The notes under the pieces: model-generated | What the model saw: only the letters and a program-made list of their open reading frames with translations | Databases searched by the model: none | Told to the model about the DNA's origin: nothing | Position numbers and translations under genes: made by a program | Shown here: positions 46,074-55,820 of the stretch, one piece after another | Position numbering within the stretch: the first letter of the stretch is position 1 | How the letters are laid out: the number at the start of each line of letters is the position of its first letter | DNA from: Campylobacter peloridis LMG 23910 | GTDB lineage: Bacteria; Campylobacterota; Campylobacteria; Campylobacterales; Campylobacteraceae | DNA: 64,000 bases | Assembly: GCF_000816785.1 (NCBI RefSeq) | Contig: NZ_CP007766.1 | Coordinates: forward strand, 1,647,370-1,711,369 | Direction: 5' to 3'

Positions 46074-46085
46074 TTTTCACCTTTT

Positions 46086-46706
46086 TTAAGAACCAAAAGA
46101 ATTTTGATTTGAACTTGCAGCTTTTGAACCACCACCAAAAAATCCTGATTTTTTAGCATTTGATCCAGAACTTGCACTTGTGCCTGCTTTATTAAAACTA
46201 TTTACGCTTCTTTGGTAAGCACTTTGATTTGAAAAAGCTCCGCGTTGTTGATTTGCAAAATTTTGATTATTAAAAAGCTTAGAACCTATCCAGCTACCAA
46301 GTATAGCTCCAGCTGCACTAGCAAGCAAAGTCTCGCCCAAAGAAAGCCCTCCACTACTCATAGAAGCATTATTAGCATTGGTTAAATTTGAAGTTCCATT
46401 GTCAATTTTTGCTGCTTCTTCTTGGATTAATTTATCCATTTCTTCTTTACTTAAAACTCTTTCAGTTCCATCAAGTTGTTTTAAAACTACCCTAGTTTCA
46501 TCACTTGGAAATTGATCTTTGATTTTATATTGATTTGGTGCAGTCTCTTCGATAATAACAAAAGCACCTTGAGTGTTAGCAGCTTGAGTTAATGCATTAT
46601 TGTTTGTATCATTTGAATTGTTACTACACGCACTCAAAGCACCACCGCTTATTGCAGCAATTCCGCTTATCATACTAAGTTTAAGTATAGTCTTTATATG
46701 TTTCAT
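46086..46706 (-). CDS. UPF0323 lipoprotein (Cj0371-like)
   Basis: 206 residues from the third of three in-frame ATGs, which has AGGA six bases upstream. Lipobox SGGALSAC with predicted lipidated Cys. Mature part: Asn-rich stretch, EETAPNQYKIKDQFPSDETR, then a Gly/Ala segment (LGETLLASAAGAILGSWIGS) that could insert in a membrane, and a Ser/Asn/Gly-rich tail. Family function is not established; in C. jejuni the homologue has been linked with motility/virulence phenotypes as far as I recall. Twelve bases from the next gene. Confidence 0.85.
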   Translation of the reverse strand: MKHIKTILKLSMISGIAAISGGALSACSNNSNDTNNNALTQAANTQGAFVIIEETAPNQYKIKDQFPSDETRVVLKQLDGTERVLSKEEMDKLIQEEAAKIDNGTSNLTNANNASMSSGGLSLGETLLASAAGAILGSWIGSKLFNNQNFANQQRGAFSNQSAYQRSVNSFNKAGTSASSGSNAKKSGFFGGGSKAASSNQNSFGS

Positions 46707-46762
46707 CATCATTCCTATGGCTAAATTTATGAAAATTTTAACAAAAAAAGTATTAATAAAAA

Positions 46763-47374
46763 TTAATTACTAATAATCATAGCCAATAAATTCTTAGCTA
46801 AAATAAAAACACCAAAACTAAAAAATATAAAAGCACTTAAATAATCAATCTTTTTTAAATTTTTTTCATAAATTTTTAACATAAACTGCTTAGAAAAAAG
46901 TAAAGCAACCAAGGAAAAATAAACAATAGTTTCTAATATAAGCACTAAAATTAAAACCACTAACATCCATTGCATTTGCGAAAAATCAAAATTAGCAAAA
47001 ACACTAGCAAAATAAAAAATCACTTTTGGATTAGACAAATTAGTAATTACCCCGCTAAAAAAAGGTGAAATAGGCGGTTTTTGTGTTTTTAACTTGGTAT
47101 TTTTTGTATTTTTATAAATCAAATATGCTAAATACAAAAGATATAAAGCCCCAATGCTTGATAAAATCACTTGCAAAAAAGGAAATTGATGAAAAATTAC
47201 ACTCAAACCAAGTATAGAAAGTATTATCCAAACACTCATTGCAAAACTTACACCCAAGCTTGCTTTTAAAGCATTTTTAAAACCTTCTCTTAGAGCATAA
47301 GAACTTATTAAGAAAAAATCAGGCCCTGGTAAAATAAGTCCAAAAAAATGTATAATTAAAGTCCATAAAAACAT
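46763..47374 (-). CDS. LysE-family amino acid exporter
   Basis: 203 residues with six hydrophobic helices. The family signature is at the N-terminus (GLILPGPDFFLISSYALREG, close to the P-G-P motif of RhtB/LysE), with NLSNPKVIFYFASVF in the middle. Members export amino acids such as lysine, threonine or homoserine; the substrate is unknown. Lies after the rpsU terminator. Confidence 0.88.
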   Translation of the reverse strand: MFLWTLIIHFFGLILPGPDFFLISSYALREGFKNALKASLGVSFAMSVWIILSILGLSVIFHQFPFLQVILSSIGALYLLYLAYLIYKNTKNTKLKTQKPPISPFFSGVITNLSNPKVIFYFASVFANFDFSQMQWMLVVLILVLILETIVYFSLVALLFSKQFMLKIYEKNLKKIDYLSAFIFFSFGVFILAKNLLAMIISN

Positions 47375-47386
47375 AGATTAAAGAAG

Positions 47387-47410
47387 AAAAGCCGATTGCT
47401 CGGCTTTTTT
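47387..47410. terminator. Terminator downstream of rpsU
   Basis: A-run, AGCCGA (47390-47395), loop TTGC, TCGGCT (47400-47405), T-run to 47410. The A and T tracts on either side make it a good intrinsic terminator in both directions; it directly follows the rpsU stop on the reverse strand. Confidence 0.8.
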
Positions 47411-47414
47411 GGTA

Positions 47415-47627
47415 TTAGAGTCTTGACTCATAGCGTCTAAGCATATAAAGCCTTTTAAGCATTTTTTTACGCGCTGAAATTTTTTGTTTTTTGCGAATTT
47501 CAGTCATAGGCTCAAAAAATCTTCTTGCACGCACTTCAGTAACAACTAGATTTCTATCTACTTGTTTTTTGAATTTTCTATACGCTTCATCAAAAGACTC
47601 ATTAGGATGTACCTTAATTCCTGGCAC
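47415..47627 (-). CDS. rpsU: 30S ribosomal protein S21
   Basis: 70 residues from GTG 47627, beginning [19 protein letters not shown] and ending [16 protein letters not shown]; this length and N-terminus are those of Campylobacter S21. The frame stays open four codons further (GTG 47639), but AAAGGTGG then overlaps the start. Very basic. S21 sits by the anti-Shine-Dalgarno on the small subunit. Single gene with strong terminator; divergent from ccoG. Confidence 0.93.
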   Translation of the reverse strand: MPGIKVHPNESFDEAYRKFKKQVDRNLVVTEVRARRFFEPMTEIRKKQKISARKKMLKRLYMLRRYESRL

Positions 47628-47808
47628 GACCCTCACCACCTTTCATTAAAAATTTGAAAGTTTTGATTATATCATAATTTTACTTGAAAATAAAATTTAT
47701 TTTTGTAATAATTATATAAATAAAAATTAAATAAAAATTTTAATAAGACAAAGTTTGGTTTAATTTTTAAAGACTACAATTATAAAAATATTTTTACAAG
47801 GAAATAAA

Positions 47809-49176
47809 ATGAGTGCTTGTATAACAAACTATACCAAAAAAAGGTATATAGCATATATCATTTCTATGATTGTATTTATTGCTTTACCTTTTATAAAAAT
47901 CAACGGGAATCATTTCTTTTTATTAAGTTTTGATCACAAAAAGCTAAATTTATTTTTTATTGCTTTTGATACTCAAGAACTTTATTTAATGCCTTTTGTT
48001 ATTATGGGTATGTTTTTAACTATACTTTTTGTTACTACCTTAGCAGGAAGAATTTGGTGTGCTTGGAGCTGTCCTCAGACTATTGCTAGAGTTATTTATA
48101 GAGATCTTTTACAAACAAAAATTTTTAAAATTCACAAAAGCACAGCCAATAAACAAAAACAAATAGATGGATTTTTTATCAAAAAAGCTTTAAGTATTGT
48201 GATTTTTTATCTTTTTTCATTGTTAATGATGAGTGCTTTTTTATGGTATTTTGTTCCACCCGAAGATTTTTTTGTATATATTCAAAATCCTGCTGAACAT
48301 TTATTGCTTTTAGGAATTTTATTTTGTGCTTCTTTGGCATTTACCTTTGATATAGTGTATTTGGGTGAAAAATTTTGTGTTTATGTTTGTCCTTATGCAA
48401 GAATACAATCTGTAATGTTTGATAACAATACTATCCAAGTTATTTATGATGATAAAAGAGGCGGTGTAATCTATGATGGCCATACCAAACTTTATCAAAA
48501 ACCTCCACAAGGAGAATGTATAGGGTGTGAAGCCTGTGTAAAAATTTGTCCTACTCATATAGATATACGCCAAGGAATGCAACTTGAATGTATAAATTGT
48601 CTTGAATGTGCTGATGCTTGTTCAAAAGTTCAAGCTAAATTTAATCGTCCTAGTTTGATCAACTGGACTAGTGCAAAAGCAATAGAAACTAGAGAAAAGG
48701 TAAAATATTTTAGATTTAGAACCATTGGTTATTTAGTTGTTTTATGTGGTGTTTTTGTAGCTTTGGTTTTGATGGGAAGTAAAAAAGAAAATATGCTTTT
48801 AAATATCAATCGCTCAAGCGAACTTTATCAAGTTAGAAAAACACATGATAAACAATTGCAAATTACTAACGCTTATGTATTTTTATTTCAAAACACTGAC
48901 AATAAAACTCATGAGTATTATTTTGATGTAAAATTACAAGGCATCGAAGATGGTTTAGAAATCATTAGACCTAAAAAGTCTTTTAAACTAAAAGCAGGTG
49001 AGAAAGATAAATATATTGTAGTTTTAAAAGCTACAAAAAAATTAGCAGATAATGATAGAAAAGATACGGTAATACCTTTAACCATCAAAGCTTATGCAAT
49101 TGATGATAAAAATATAGCCGTAACAAGAAGTAGTAATTTTGTATATCCTAAAAATTCTATTTTAGAAGAAAAATAA
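47809..49176 (+). CDS. ccoG: Cytochrome oxidase cbb3 accessory ferredoxin CcoG (RdxA/FixG)
   Basis: 455 residues. Several transmembrane helices, the conserved AGRIWCAWSCPQTIARVIYR and VCPYARIQSVMF, then two ferredoxin clusters (CIGCEACVKICP; CINCLECADAC), a further helix, and a C-terminal IgG-like domain (about 335-455). CcoG reduces copper for insertion into cbb3 oxidase. Shine-Dalgarno CAAGGAA. Its stop overlaps the cmeR start (TAATG), so the repressor is coexpressed with it. Confidence 0.92.
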   Translation: MSACITNYTKKRYIAYIISMIVFIALPFIKINGNHFFLLSFDHKKLNLFFIAFDTQELYLMPFVIMGMFLTILFVTTLAGRIWCAWSCPQTIARVIYRDLLQTKIFKIHKSTANKQKQIDGFFIKKALSIVIFYLFSLLMMSAFLWYFVPPEDFFVYIQNPAEHLLLLGILFCASLAFTFDIVYLGEKFCVYVCPYARIQSVMFDNNTIQVIYDDKRGGVIYDGHTKLYQKPPQGECIGCEACVKICPTHIDIRQGMQLECINCLECADACSKVQAKFNRPSLINWTSAKAIETREKVKYFRFRTIGYLVVLCGVFVALVLMGSKKENMLLNINRSSELYQVRKTHDKQLQITNAYVFLFQNTDNKTHEYYFDVKLQGIEDGLEIIRPKKSFKLKAGEKDKYIVVLKATKKLADNDRKDTVIPLTIKAYAIDDKNIAVTRSSNFVYPKNSILEEK

Positions 49177-49808
49177 TGAATAAAAATACAGAAAAACTGC
49201 TTTCAAAATCACAACTTAGATTAGAAAAGATTAAACAAATTGCTTTAGAGTCATTTTTAAAAAATGGCTATGAAGCAACCAATCTTAAAGATATTATTAA
49301 ACAAACTGGCGGTTCTTTTTCTTCTGTGTATGAACATTATAAAAATAAAGAAGGTTTATTTAGAGCTGTATTAGATGATTTTACTGAAAAACATTTTTTG
49401 CGGGCTTTAAAACATATGGAAAATGTTGAAAATCAAAAACTAGAAGACTTTCTTTATGAATTTTGTTTAGCTTATTTAGAAATTTTTAACGATGAAAAAA
49501 CAATTGCTATTGCAAGAATAATTTTTTCACAAGTGTATAATGAAAAAACAAACCTAAGCGAATGGTTTGAAGAAGAAAGTGAAAGAGCAGTTGAGTTTAT
49601 TTTGCAAAAAAGATTCTATCAAGAAAAAAATAGCAATATTTCTTCTAATTCCAAATTCTTAAGTAGCACATTTTGTGCTATGCTTAGAGGAGATTTTTTT
49701 ATGCAAAGTGTTTTTAAAAATAAAATTTCAATGAGTAAAGATGAGCAAATTAAACATGCAGAAAAAATTGTAAAATTATTTACTCAAGGGATTATTAACT
49801 TTTATTAA
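49176..49808 (+). CDS. cmeR: TetR-family repressor of the Cme efflux pump
   Basis: 210 residues, same size as C. jejuni CmeR. N-terminal HTH: ALESFLKNGYEATNLKDIIK followed by GGSFSSVYEHYKNKEGLF. The C-terminal helical domain forms the bile-salt/ligand pocket in the family. It represses cmeABC, immediately downstream in the same orientation, through an inverted repeat; a matching sequence is at 49840-49855. Translationally coupled to ccoG; no obvious promoter of its own. Confidence 0.92.
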   Translation: MNKNTEKLLSKSQLRLEKIKQIALESFLKNGYEATNLKDIIKQTGGSFSSVYEHYKNKEGLFRAVLDDFTEKHFLRALKHMENVENQKLEDFLYEFCLAYLEIFNDEKTIAIARIIFSQVYNEKTNLSEWFEEESERAVEFILQKRFYQEKNSNISSNSKFLSSTFCAMLRGDFFMQSVFKNKISMSKDEQIKHAEKIVKLFTQGIINFY

Positions 49809-49819
49809 TTAAAGCATAA

Positions 49820-49837
49820 TATAATTTGTATTATAAT
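49820..49837 (+). promoter_or_regulatory. -10 boxes of the cmeABC promoter
   Basis: Two perfect TATAAT hexamers, 49820-49825 and 49832-49837, lie upstream of cmeA. The second puts the start site near 49843, inside the CmeR operator. Confidence 0.6.
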
Positions 49838-49839
49838 TT

Positions 49840-49855
49840 TGTAATATTAATTACT
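49840..49855. promoter_or_regulatory. Predicted CmeR operator
   Basis: TGTAATATTAATTACT is a 16-bp imperfect inverted repeat close to the C. jejuni CmeR site TGTAATAAATATTACA as I recall it. It covers the predicted transcription start, an effective position for repression. Confidence 0.7.
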
Positions 49856-49884
49856 TTTTAAATATTGATTTTTTAAGGAATGAA

Positions 49885-50982
49885 ATGAAAACAAAAATTT
49901 TAGCTTTAACTTGCGTCTCTTTGATACTCGCAGCCTGCACAGATGACAAACAAGCTCAAGTTAAACAACTTCCTCCTCAGCCTGTTAGTGTTATGACTAT
50001 GCAAAGTGCTAACTTGCCTTTAGAATTTACTTATCCTGCAAGATTAAGCACTGAACTTGATGTATTGATTAAACCTAAGGTAAGCGGTGAAATCAAAGCC
50101 AAATACTTCAAAAGTGGCCAAGCTGTTAAAAAAGGCGATAAACTTTTTCTTATAGAACCTGATAAATACCAAGCAAGCGTAAATATGGCTTATGGAGAAG
50201 CTTTAGTAGCAAGAGCAAATTTTGATGATGCGGAAAAAAATTTTAAAAGAGATAGTATTTTAATAGAAAAAAATGCTATTTCACAAAAAGAATTTGATGC
50301 AAGCTTGGCTAAATTTAATTCTACAAAAGCTACTTTAGAAAGTGCTAGAGCAAAACTTGCTAATGCAAGATTGGATTTAAAATATACCTTAGTAAGCGCT
50401 CCATTTGATGGAATTTTGGGTGATTCTTTGGTGGATATTGGTGATTATGTTAATGCTTCATCAACTGAGCTTGTTCGCATTAGTAATATAAATCCTATTT
50501 TTGCAGATTTTTACATATCAGATGTTGATAAGATTAGCATGAATAAAAATATCAAAGATGGTAATTGGCAATTAGAAAATGTTCAAGTTCAAGCTAATGT
50601 CGGCGGCGAACTTTTTAATGGAAAATTATACTTTATAGATAGTGTGATTGATACTCATAGTGGCGGGGTAAAAGCAAAAGCAATTTTTGATAATAACACT
50701 TCTTATTTAATGCCTGGATCATTTGCTAATGTTTATGTAAGTGGTTTTGTCCAAAAAGATGGTTTTGAAATTCCTCAAGTTGCACTTTTACAAGATGATA
50801 GCGCTACTTATGTTTATACTTTAGTAGATGGGAAAGTGGTTAAAACTATTGTAAATGTGATTTATCAAACTGCTGATAAAGCCATTATCAACCAAGGTTT
50901 AAAAAACGGAGATAAAGTAATTTTAAATAATTTCAAAAAAATCCGTCCTGGTGCAAGTGTAAGCGTAATGGAGAATAAATAA
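49885..50982 (+). CDS. cmeA: RND efflux pump membrane-fusion lipoprotein CmeA
   Basis: 365 residues. Lipoprotein signal (LILAAC, lipid on Cys18). Membrane-fusion order: lipoyl half (KPKVSGEIKAKYFKSGQAVK), coiled-coil hairpin (about 105-155), second lipoyl half (LVSAPFDGILGDSLVDIGDY), beta-barrel and a membrane-proximal domain. It links CmeB to CmeC in the periplasm. TAAGGA Shine-Dalgarno; stop overlaps cmeB start (TAATG). Confidence 0.95.
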   Translation: MKTKILALTCVSLILAACTDDKQAQVKQLPPQPVSVMTMQSANLPLEFTYPARLSTELDVLIKPKVSGEIKAKYFKSGQAVKKGDKLFLIEPDKYQASVNMAYGEALVARANFDDAEKNFKRDSILIEKNAISQKEFDASLAKFNSTKATLESARAKLANARLDLKYTLVSAPFDGILGDSLVDIGDYVNASSTELVRISNINPIFADFYISDVDKISMNKNIKDGNWQLENVQVQANVGGELFNGKLYFIDSVIDTHSGGVKAKAIFDNNTSYLMPGSFANVYVSGFVQKDGFEIPQVALLQDDSATYVYTLVDGKVVKTIVNVIYQTADKAIINQGLKNGDKVILNNFKKIRPGASVSVMENK

Positions 50983-53900
50983 TGTTTTCTAAATTCTTTA
51001 TAGAAAGACCTGTATTTGCTGCAGTTACTGCTATTATCATTTCTTTAGCAGGGATTATAGGGCTTTATTCTTTACCTGTGGAACAATACCCTTCTTTAAC
51101 ACCTCCTGTAGTTAAAGTAAATGCAAATTATTCAGGAGCTGATGCTCAAACGGTGGCTCAAACGGTGGCTATCCCTCTTGAAGATGCGATTAATGGAGTT
51201 GAAAATATGATTTATATGGATTCAACTTCAAGCTCTTCAGGTGATATGAGTTTAAGTGTTTATTTTAACATAGGCACAGATCCTGATCAAGCAACAGTCG
51301 ATGTTAACAATAGAATTTCAGCAGCTATGGCAAAATTGCCTGAAGATGTTAAAAAAACCGGTGTTAGTGTTAGAAAAACGGGCTCAAGTATTTTAGAAGT
51401 TGCTACTTTATACTCACCTGATGGTTCTATGGATGCACTAGAAGTATATAATTATGCTGCATTAAATATCTTAGATGATCTTGCTAGGGTTCCTGGAGTA
51501 GGAAATGCTGTAGCTATTGGCTCAAGAAATTATTCTATGAGAATTTGGCTAAATCCTGATTTGTTAAATAAATACAAAGTTACAGCTACAGATGTTATTG
51601 CTGCAGTTAGAGAGCAAAATGCCCAATACGCCACAGGTAAAATAGGGCAAGAGCCGGTTATGGAGCATTCTCCTTATGTATATTCAGTGACTATGCAAGG
51701 AAGATTAAAAAACACAAAAGAATTTGAAAATATCATCTTAAGAACTAATAGCGATGGTTCTTTTTTAAGATTAAAAGATGTAGCTGAAGTTGCTTTAGGT
51801 GCTAGAGAATACACTTTTAATGGTAGATTAAATGGAAATAGTGCTACTCCGATTTTGATTTTTTTACAAACTGGAGCAAACGCAGTTAGCACAGCAGAAC
51901 TAGTGCAAAAAAAATTCGAAGAGCTTTCTAAAAACTTTCCTGAAGGTTTAACTTATAAAGTGCCTTATGATACAACTTTATTTATAAAAGCCTCCATTAA
52001 AGAAGTGGTTAAAACTTTTTTTGAAGCTTTGATTTTAGTTGTAATTGTAATGTATTTGTTCTTAAAAAATTTCCGCTCAACCATCATACCTATGATTGCT
52101 GTGCCTGTTTCTATTTTGGGAACTTTTGCAGGATTATATGTTTTAGGTTTTAGTATAAATTTACTTACGCTTTTTGCCTTGGTATTGGCTATTGGTATTG
52201 TTGTTGATGATGCTATTATTGTGGTAGAAAATATAGACAGAATCATGCATGAAGATCCTAATATAAGCATAAAAGATGCTGCTATTAAAGCTATGGATGA
52301 AGTTGCTGCTCCTGTTGTTTCTATAGTGCTTGTGCTTTGTGCTGTGTTTATACCTGTTTCGTTTATATCTGGCTTTGTAGGCGAAATTCAAAGACAATTT
52401 GCTATAACTTTAGCAATTTCAGTTACAATCTCAGGCTTTGTAGCTTTAACACTAACCCCTTCTTTATGTGCGATTTTTTTAAGACGCAATGAAGGTGAGC
52501 CATTTTATTTGGTAAAAAAATTCAATCATATTTTTGATTGGTCTACTGAAGTTTTTGGTGCAGGGGTTGCATATATTTTAAAAAGATCTGTGCGTTTTAT
52601 ATTGATTTTCGTGATCTTTTTAGGAGGTTTATATGGACTTTTTAAACTTGTTCCGCATTCTTTAGTTCCAAATGAAGATCAAGGGAGTTTTTTATCAGTT
52701 GTTAATTTACCTGCGGCTTCTTCTTTGCATAGAACCACTCAAGCAATGGATGCTATGGCCGAAGAAGTGCGTAAAAATGAAAATATTACTAATATAGTAG
52801 GACTTATAGGATATGATCTTTTCACAGGCTCTTTAAAAGAAAATGCTGGAGCAATGTTTGTGAATTTAAAAGATTGGAATAATAGAGACACTAGTAGTTT
52901 TGATTTAACTAGCATGTATAATAAACAATACTTCTTAAATCCGAATTTCCAAACTTTTTTTGTTAATCCACCTCCAATTCAAGGTTTAAGCTTAACTGGT
53001 GGTTTTGAAATGTATGCTCAAAATCGTAGTGGTAAAAATTATGATGAAATACAAATTGATGTTAATAAATTAGTAGAAGCGGCTAATAAACGCCCTGAAC
53101 TTGCTAATGTAAGAACTACACTTGATACAAATTTTCCTCAACTTAAGCTAGAAGTTGATCGTGACAAAGTAAAACTTTATGGTTTAAATTTAGCAGATGT
53201 ATTTAGCACACTTAATGCTACTATAGGAACTTATTATGTAAATGATTTTTCTATGCTTGGAAAAAATTATCGTGTAAATATTAGTGCAATAGGGGATTTT
53301 AGAAATACTCAAAATGCTTTAAAAAATATTTTTGTTAGAGCAAATGATGGTTCTATGATAGCATTAGATAGCGTTTTAACACTACAAAGAAGTGTTGGTC
53401 CTGATGATGTAAAACGCTTTAATATGTTCCCATCGGCTTTAGTTCAAGGCGATCCTGCTCCAGGCTATACCTCAGGACAGGCTATTGATGCGATTGCACA
53501 AGTTGCAAAAGAAACTTTAGGAGAGGATTATTCTATAGCTTGGTCAGGTTCAGCTTATCAAGAAGTTACAAGTAGTGGAGCTGGACAAGTTGCTTTTATG
53601 CTAGGACTTTTATTTGTATTTTTAATCCTAGCAGCCCAATATGAAAGATGGCTTATGCCTTTAGCAGTAATTACAGCTGTGCCTTTTGCTGTTTTTGGTT
53701 CATTGCTTTTTGTATGGCTTAGAGGCTTAGAAAATGATATATATTTTCAAACAGGACTTTTACTTTTAATAGGACTTTCTGCTAAAAATGCAATTTTAAT
53801 TGTTGAATTTGCTATGGAAGAACATCTTAAAAAAGGAAAAAGTATTTTTGATGCTGCTATTAGTGCAGCAAAATTAAGATTTAGGCCTATTGTTATGACT

Positions 53901-54104
53901 TCTTTGGCATTTATTTGTGGAATTTTACCTTTAGTATTTGCTTATGGTGCTGGAAGTGCAAGTCGCCATGCTATAGGAACTGGAGTTGTAGGAGGAATGA
54001 TAGCAGCCTCAACCATAGCAATATTTTTTGTGCCTTTGTTCTTTTATTTACTAGAGAGTTTTAATAGATGGCTTGATATAAAAAGAGGTAAAATCCATGC
54101 ATAA
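50982..54104 (+). CDS. cmeB: RND multidrug efflux transporter CmeB
   Basis: 1040 residues, full-length HAE1-type RND pump. N-terminus FIERPVFAAVTAIIISLAG; TM4 proton-relay Asp pair in LALVLAIGIVVDDAIIVVEN; TM10 KNAILIVEFAMEE with its Lys; two large periplasmic loops. Uses the proton gradient to expel bile salts and antibiotics through CmeC. Coupled on both sides (overlaps cmeA by one base and cmeC by eight). Confidence 0.96.
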   Translation: MFSKFFIERPVFAAVTAIIISLAGIIGLYSLPVEQYPSLTPPVVKVNANYSGADAQTVAQTVAIPLEDAINGVENMIYMDSTSSSSGDMSLSVYFNIGTDPDQATVDVNNRISAAMAKLPEDVKKTGVSVRKTGSSILEVATLYSPDGSMDALEVYNYAALNILDDLARVPGVGNAVAIGSRNYSMRIWLNPDLLNKYKVTATDVIAAVREQNAQYATGKIGQEPVMEHSPYVYSVTMQGRLKNTKEFENIILRTNSDGSFLRLKDVAEVALGAREYTFNGRLNGNSATPILIFLQTGANAVSTAELVQKKFEELSKNFPEGLTYKVPYDTTLFIKASIKEVVKTFFEALILVVIVMYLFLKNFRSTIIPMIAVPVSILGTFAGLYVLGFSINLLTLFALVLAIGIVVDDAIIVVENIDRIMHEDPNISIKDAAIKAMDEVAAPVVSIVLVLCAVFIPVSFISGFVGEIQRQFAITLAISVTISGFVALTLTPSLCAIFLRRNEGEPFYLVKKFNHIFDWSTEVFGAGVAYILKRSVRFILIFVIFLGGLYGLFKLVPHSLVPNEDQGSFLSVVNLPAASSLHRTTQAMDAMAEEVRKNENITNIVGLIGYDLFTGSLKENAGAMFVNLKDWNNRDTSSFDLTSMYNKQYFLNPNFQTFFVNPPPIQGLSLTGGFEMYAQNRSGKNYDEIQIDVNKLVEAANKRPELANVRTTLDTNFPQLKLEVDRDKVKLYGLNLADVFSTLNATIGTYYVNDFSMLGKNYRVNISAIGDFRNTQNALKNIFVRANDGSMIALDSVLTLQRSVGPDDVKRFNMFPSALVQGDPAPGYTSGQAIDAIAQVAKETLGEDYSIAWSGSAYQEVTSSGAGQVAFMLGLLFVFLILAAQYERWLMPLAVITAVPFAVFGSLLFVWLRGLENDIYFQTGLLLLIGLSAKNAILIVEFAMEEHLKKGKSIFDAAISAAKLRFRPIVMTSLAFICGILPLVFAYGAGSASRHAIGTGVVGGMIAASTIAIFFVPLFFYLLESFNRWLDIKRGKIHA

Positions 54105-55539
54105 ATTAATCATATTTATAAGCTGCTTTTTTATAGCAGCTTGTAGTTTAAAACCAAAACTAGAAATCGCTGATATAAACTACACTAAAAGTTTGGATCA
54201 AAACATCAGCATTGATAAACAATGGTGGAAAGCTTTTAATGATGAGAACTTAAATGTTTTGATTGAACAAGCTTTAAAAAATAACAACGATTTGCAAATT
54301 GCATATATTAATCTACAAAAAGCTTATGAAACTTTAGGTATAGCAAGAAGCAATTTACTCCCAAAGCTTGATGGAAGTGCTAGTGGAGCAAGAGCAAAAA
54401 CTAGCATTAATGCACCAAGCAATAAAAGTAATGATTTTTTCTATGGTAATGATTTTAAAATGGGTTTAAATTTAAGCTATGAAATTGATTTATGGGGAAA
54501 ATATAGAGATAATTATGGTGCTTCAAAATCAAAACTTCAAGCAAGTGAATTTGACTATGAAAGTGCAAGATTAAGTTTAATTTCTAATGTAATAAAAACT
54601 TATTTTAACTTAGCCAGCTTAAGTGAACAAGTAAAAATTTTAGAAGAAACAACTCAAAGCTATCAAAAAACTTATAATTTAAAATTAGAACATTTTAAAC
54701 TTGGGGTGATTAGCGAGTATGAGTTAAATAAATTTAAAGCCGAGCTTGAAAATTCAAAGGTTTTACTAACTAATGCTAAAATTCAAAAAGAAGCTAATAC
54801 CAAAGCTTTGAAAATCTTAACTTCAAACAATATAGATGATATATTTTATAATAATATAGAATATCAAAAGCTAGAAAAATATGAACTTAATATACCTGAG
54901 GGTATAGGAAGTGAAATTTTACTCCAAAGACCTGATATACAAGCTAGTTTAAAAATTTTAGAAGAAAAAAACTATCTTGTGGGAGTTGCTAGAAGTGCAT
55001 TTTTACCAAGCCTTTCTTTAACAGGACTTTTAGGTTTTCAAAGTAGTGATTTAGATCTTTTGGTTAAACACGGAAGCAATACTTGGAATGTAGCTGGAAA
55101 TTTTGCAATGCCTATTTTTTATTGGGGTGAGATTATGAATAATGTTAATATTGCAAAACTTACCAAAGATGAAGCATTTTTACAATATGAAAACACTTTA
55201 AAGACAGCTTTTGCAGAGATAAGACTTGCTCTATTTAATCGCCAAAATTATTATGAAAATGAGCAAAATTATAAAAATTTATTTCTAGCTCAAAGTAAAA
55301 TTTATGAAATTTCTACTTTAAGATATGAAAATGGTGTGATCAATTTAGCTGATTTTTTACAAGATCAAAGAAATTATTTAAACGCTAAACTTTCTTATAC
55401 TAACTCATCTTATGAGCTTGCAAATTCTATCGTGGATGTAATGAAAGCTTTTGGCGGTGGGTTTAACGCCAAAGAAGATTCTAAAGAAAATATCAAAGCT
55501 ATGGAAGAAAATTTAAAAGAAAACTTTTACAACAACTAA
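54097..55539 (+). CDS. cmeC: Outer membrane efflux channel lipoprotein CmeC
   Basis: 480 residues. Lipobox FFIAAC. TolC/OprM fold: KQWWKAFNDENLNVLIEQAL at the start, DLWGKYRDNYGASKSKL, and the second half repeats it (PDIQASLKILEEKNYLVGVA; ALFNRQNYYENEQNYKN). Forms the trimeric outer membrane channel of the Cme pump. Starts inside the end of cmeB. Ends in a terminator hairpin that overlaps its stop. Confidence 0.95.
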   Translation: MHKLIIFISCFFIAACSLKPKLEIADINYTKSLDQNISIDKQWWKAFNDENLNVLIEQALKNNNDLQIAYINLQKAYETLGIARSNLLPKLDGSASGARAKTSINAPSNKSNDFFYGNDFKMGLNLSYEIDLWGKYRDNYGASKSKLQASEFDYESARLSLISNVIKTYFNLASLSEQVKILEETTQSYQKTYNLKLEHFKLGVISEYELNKFKAELENSKVLLTNAKIQKEANTKALKILTSNNIDDIFYNNIEYQKLEKYELNIPEGIGSEILLQRPDIQASLKILEEKNYLVGVARSAFLPSLSLTGLLGFQSSDLDLLVKHGSNTWNVAGNFAMPIFYWGEIMNNVNIAKLTKDEAFLQYENTLKTAFAEIRLALFNRQNYYENEQNYKNLFLAQSKIYEISTLRYENGVINLADFLQDQRNYLNAKLSYTNSSYELANSIVDVMKAFGGGFNAKEDSKENIKAMEENLKENFYNN

Positions 55540-55559
55540 GCCTTAAAGGCTTAGTTGTT
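55531..55559. terminator. Terminator after cmeC, shared with the convergent porin remnant
   Basis: AACAACTAAGCCTT (55531-55544) and AAGGCTTAGTTGTT (55546-55559) are exact inverted repeats of 14 bases, so the last bases form the loop. Covers the stop codons of both convergent genes. Confidence 0.75.
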
Positions 55560-55746
55560 AATGCATTTGAATTTTAACTCTTTGATGAGATTTATCATTT
55601 CTATCTTTAGGGCTATTATGCTCAAAACGATAACGCATACTACCTGAAACATTAACATCTTGAAAAATTTCATCTAAAGGAGCAGAATTTACAATACTAA
55701 ATGAACCCAATAAAAACACAAAACATACTATAAATATTTTTTTCAT
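55558..55746 (-). pseudogene. Remnant of a MOMP-like porin gene (N-terminus only)
   Basis: 62 codons encode a signal peptide (LGSFSIVNSA) and then PLDEIFQDVNVSGSMRYRFE, which resembles the first strand of Campylobacter major outer membrane porins (a typical start is TPLEEAIKDVDVSG). Members of the family have about 400 residues; here the frame stops at 55558, exactly at the cmeC terminator, with no continuation downstream. AAAGG sits seven bases before the ATG, so the remnant may still be translated. It could also be kept as a short secreted peptide. Confidence 0.6.
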
Positions 55747-55820
55747 TGCAAAGCCTTTATAAAAATATGCTACAATTATAGTCTTTTTAAATAACTACAA
55801 AACAAAAATTTAGGAAAAAT

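Noticed and set aside
41285..46706. Reading the AAA-lipoprotein-YajQ-dehydrogenase-GSP synthase series as a defence island
   Set aside because: The same order exists, as I recall, in C. jejuni as core genes, and the members are metabolic or conserved; there is no effector-like gene.
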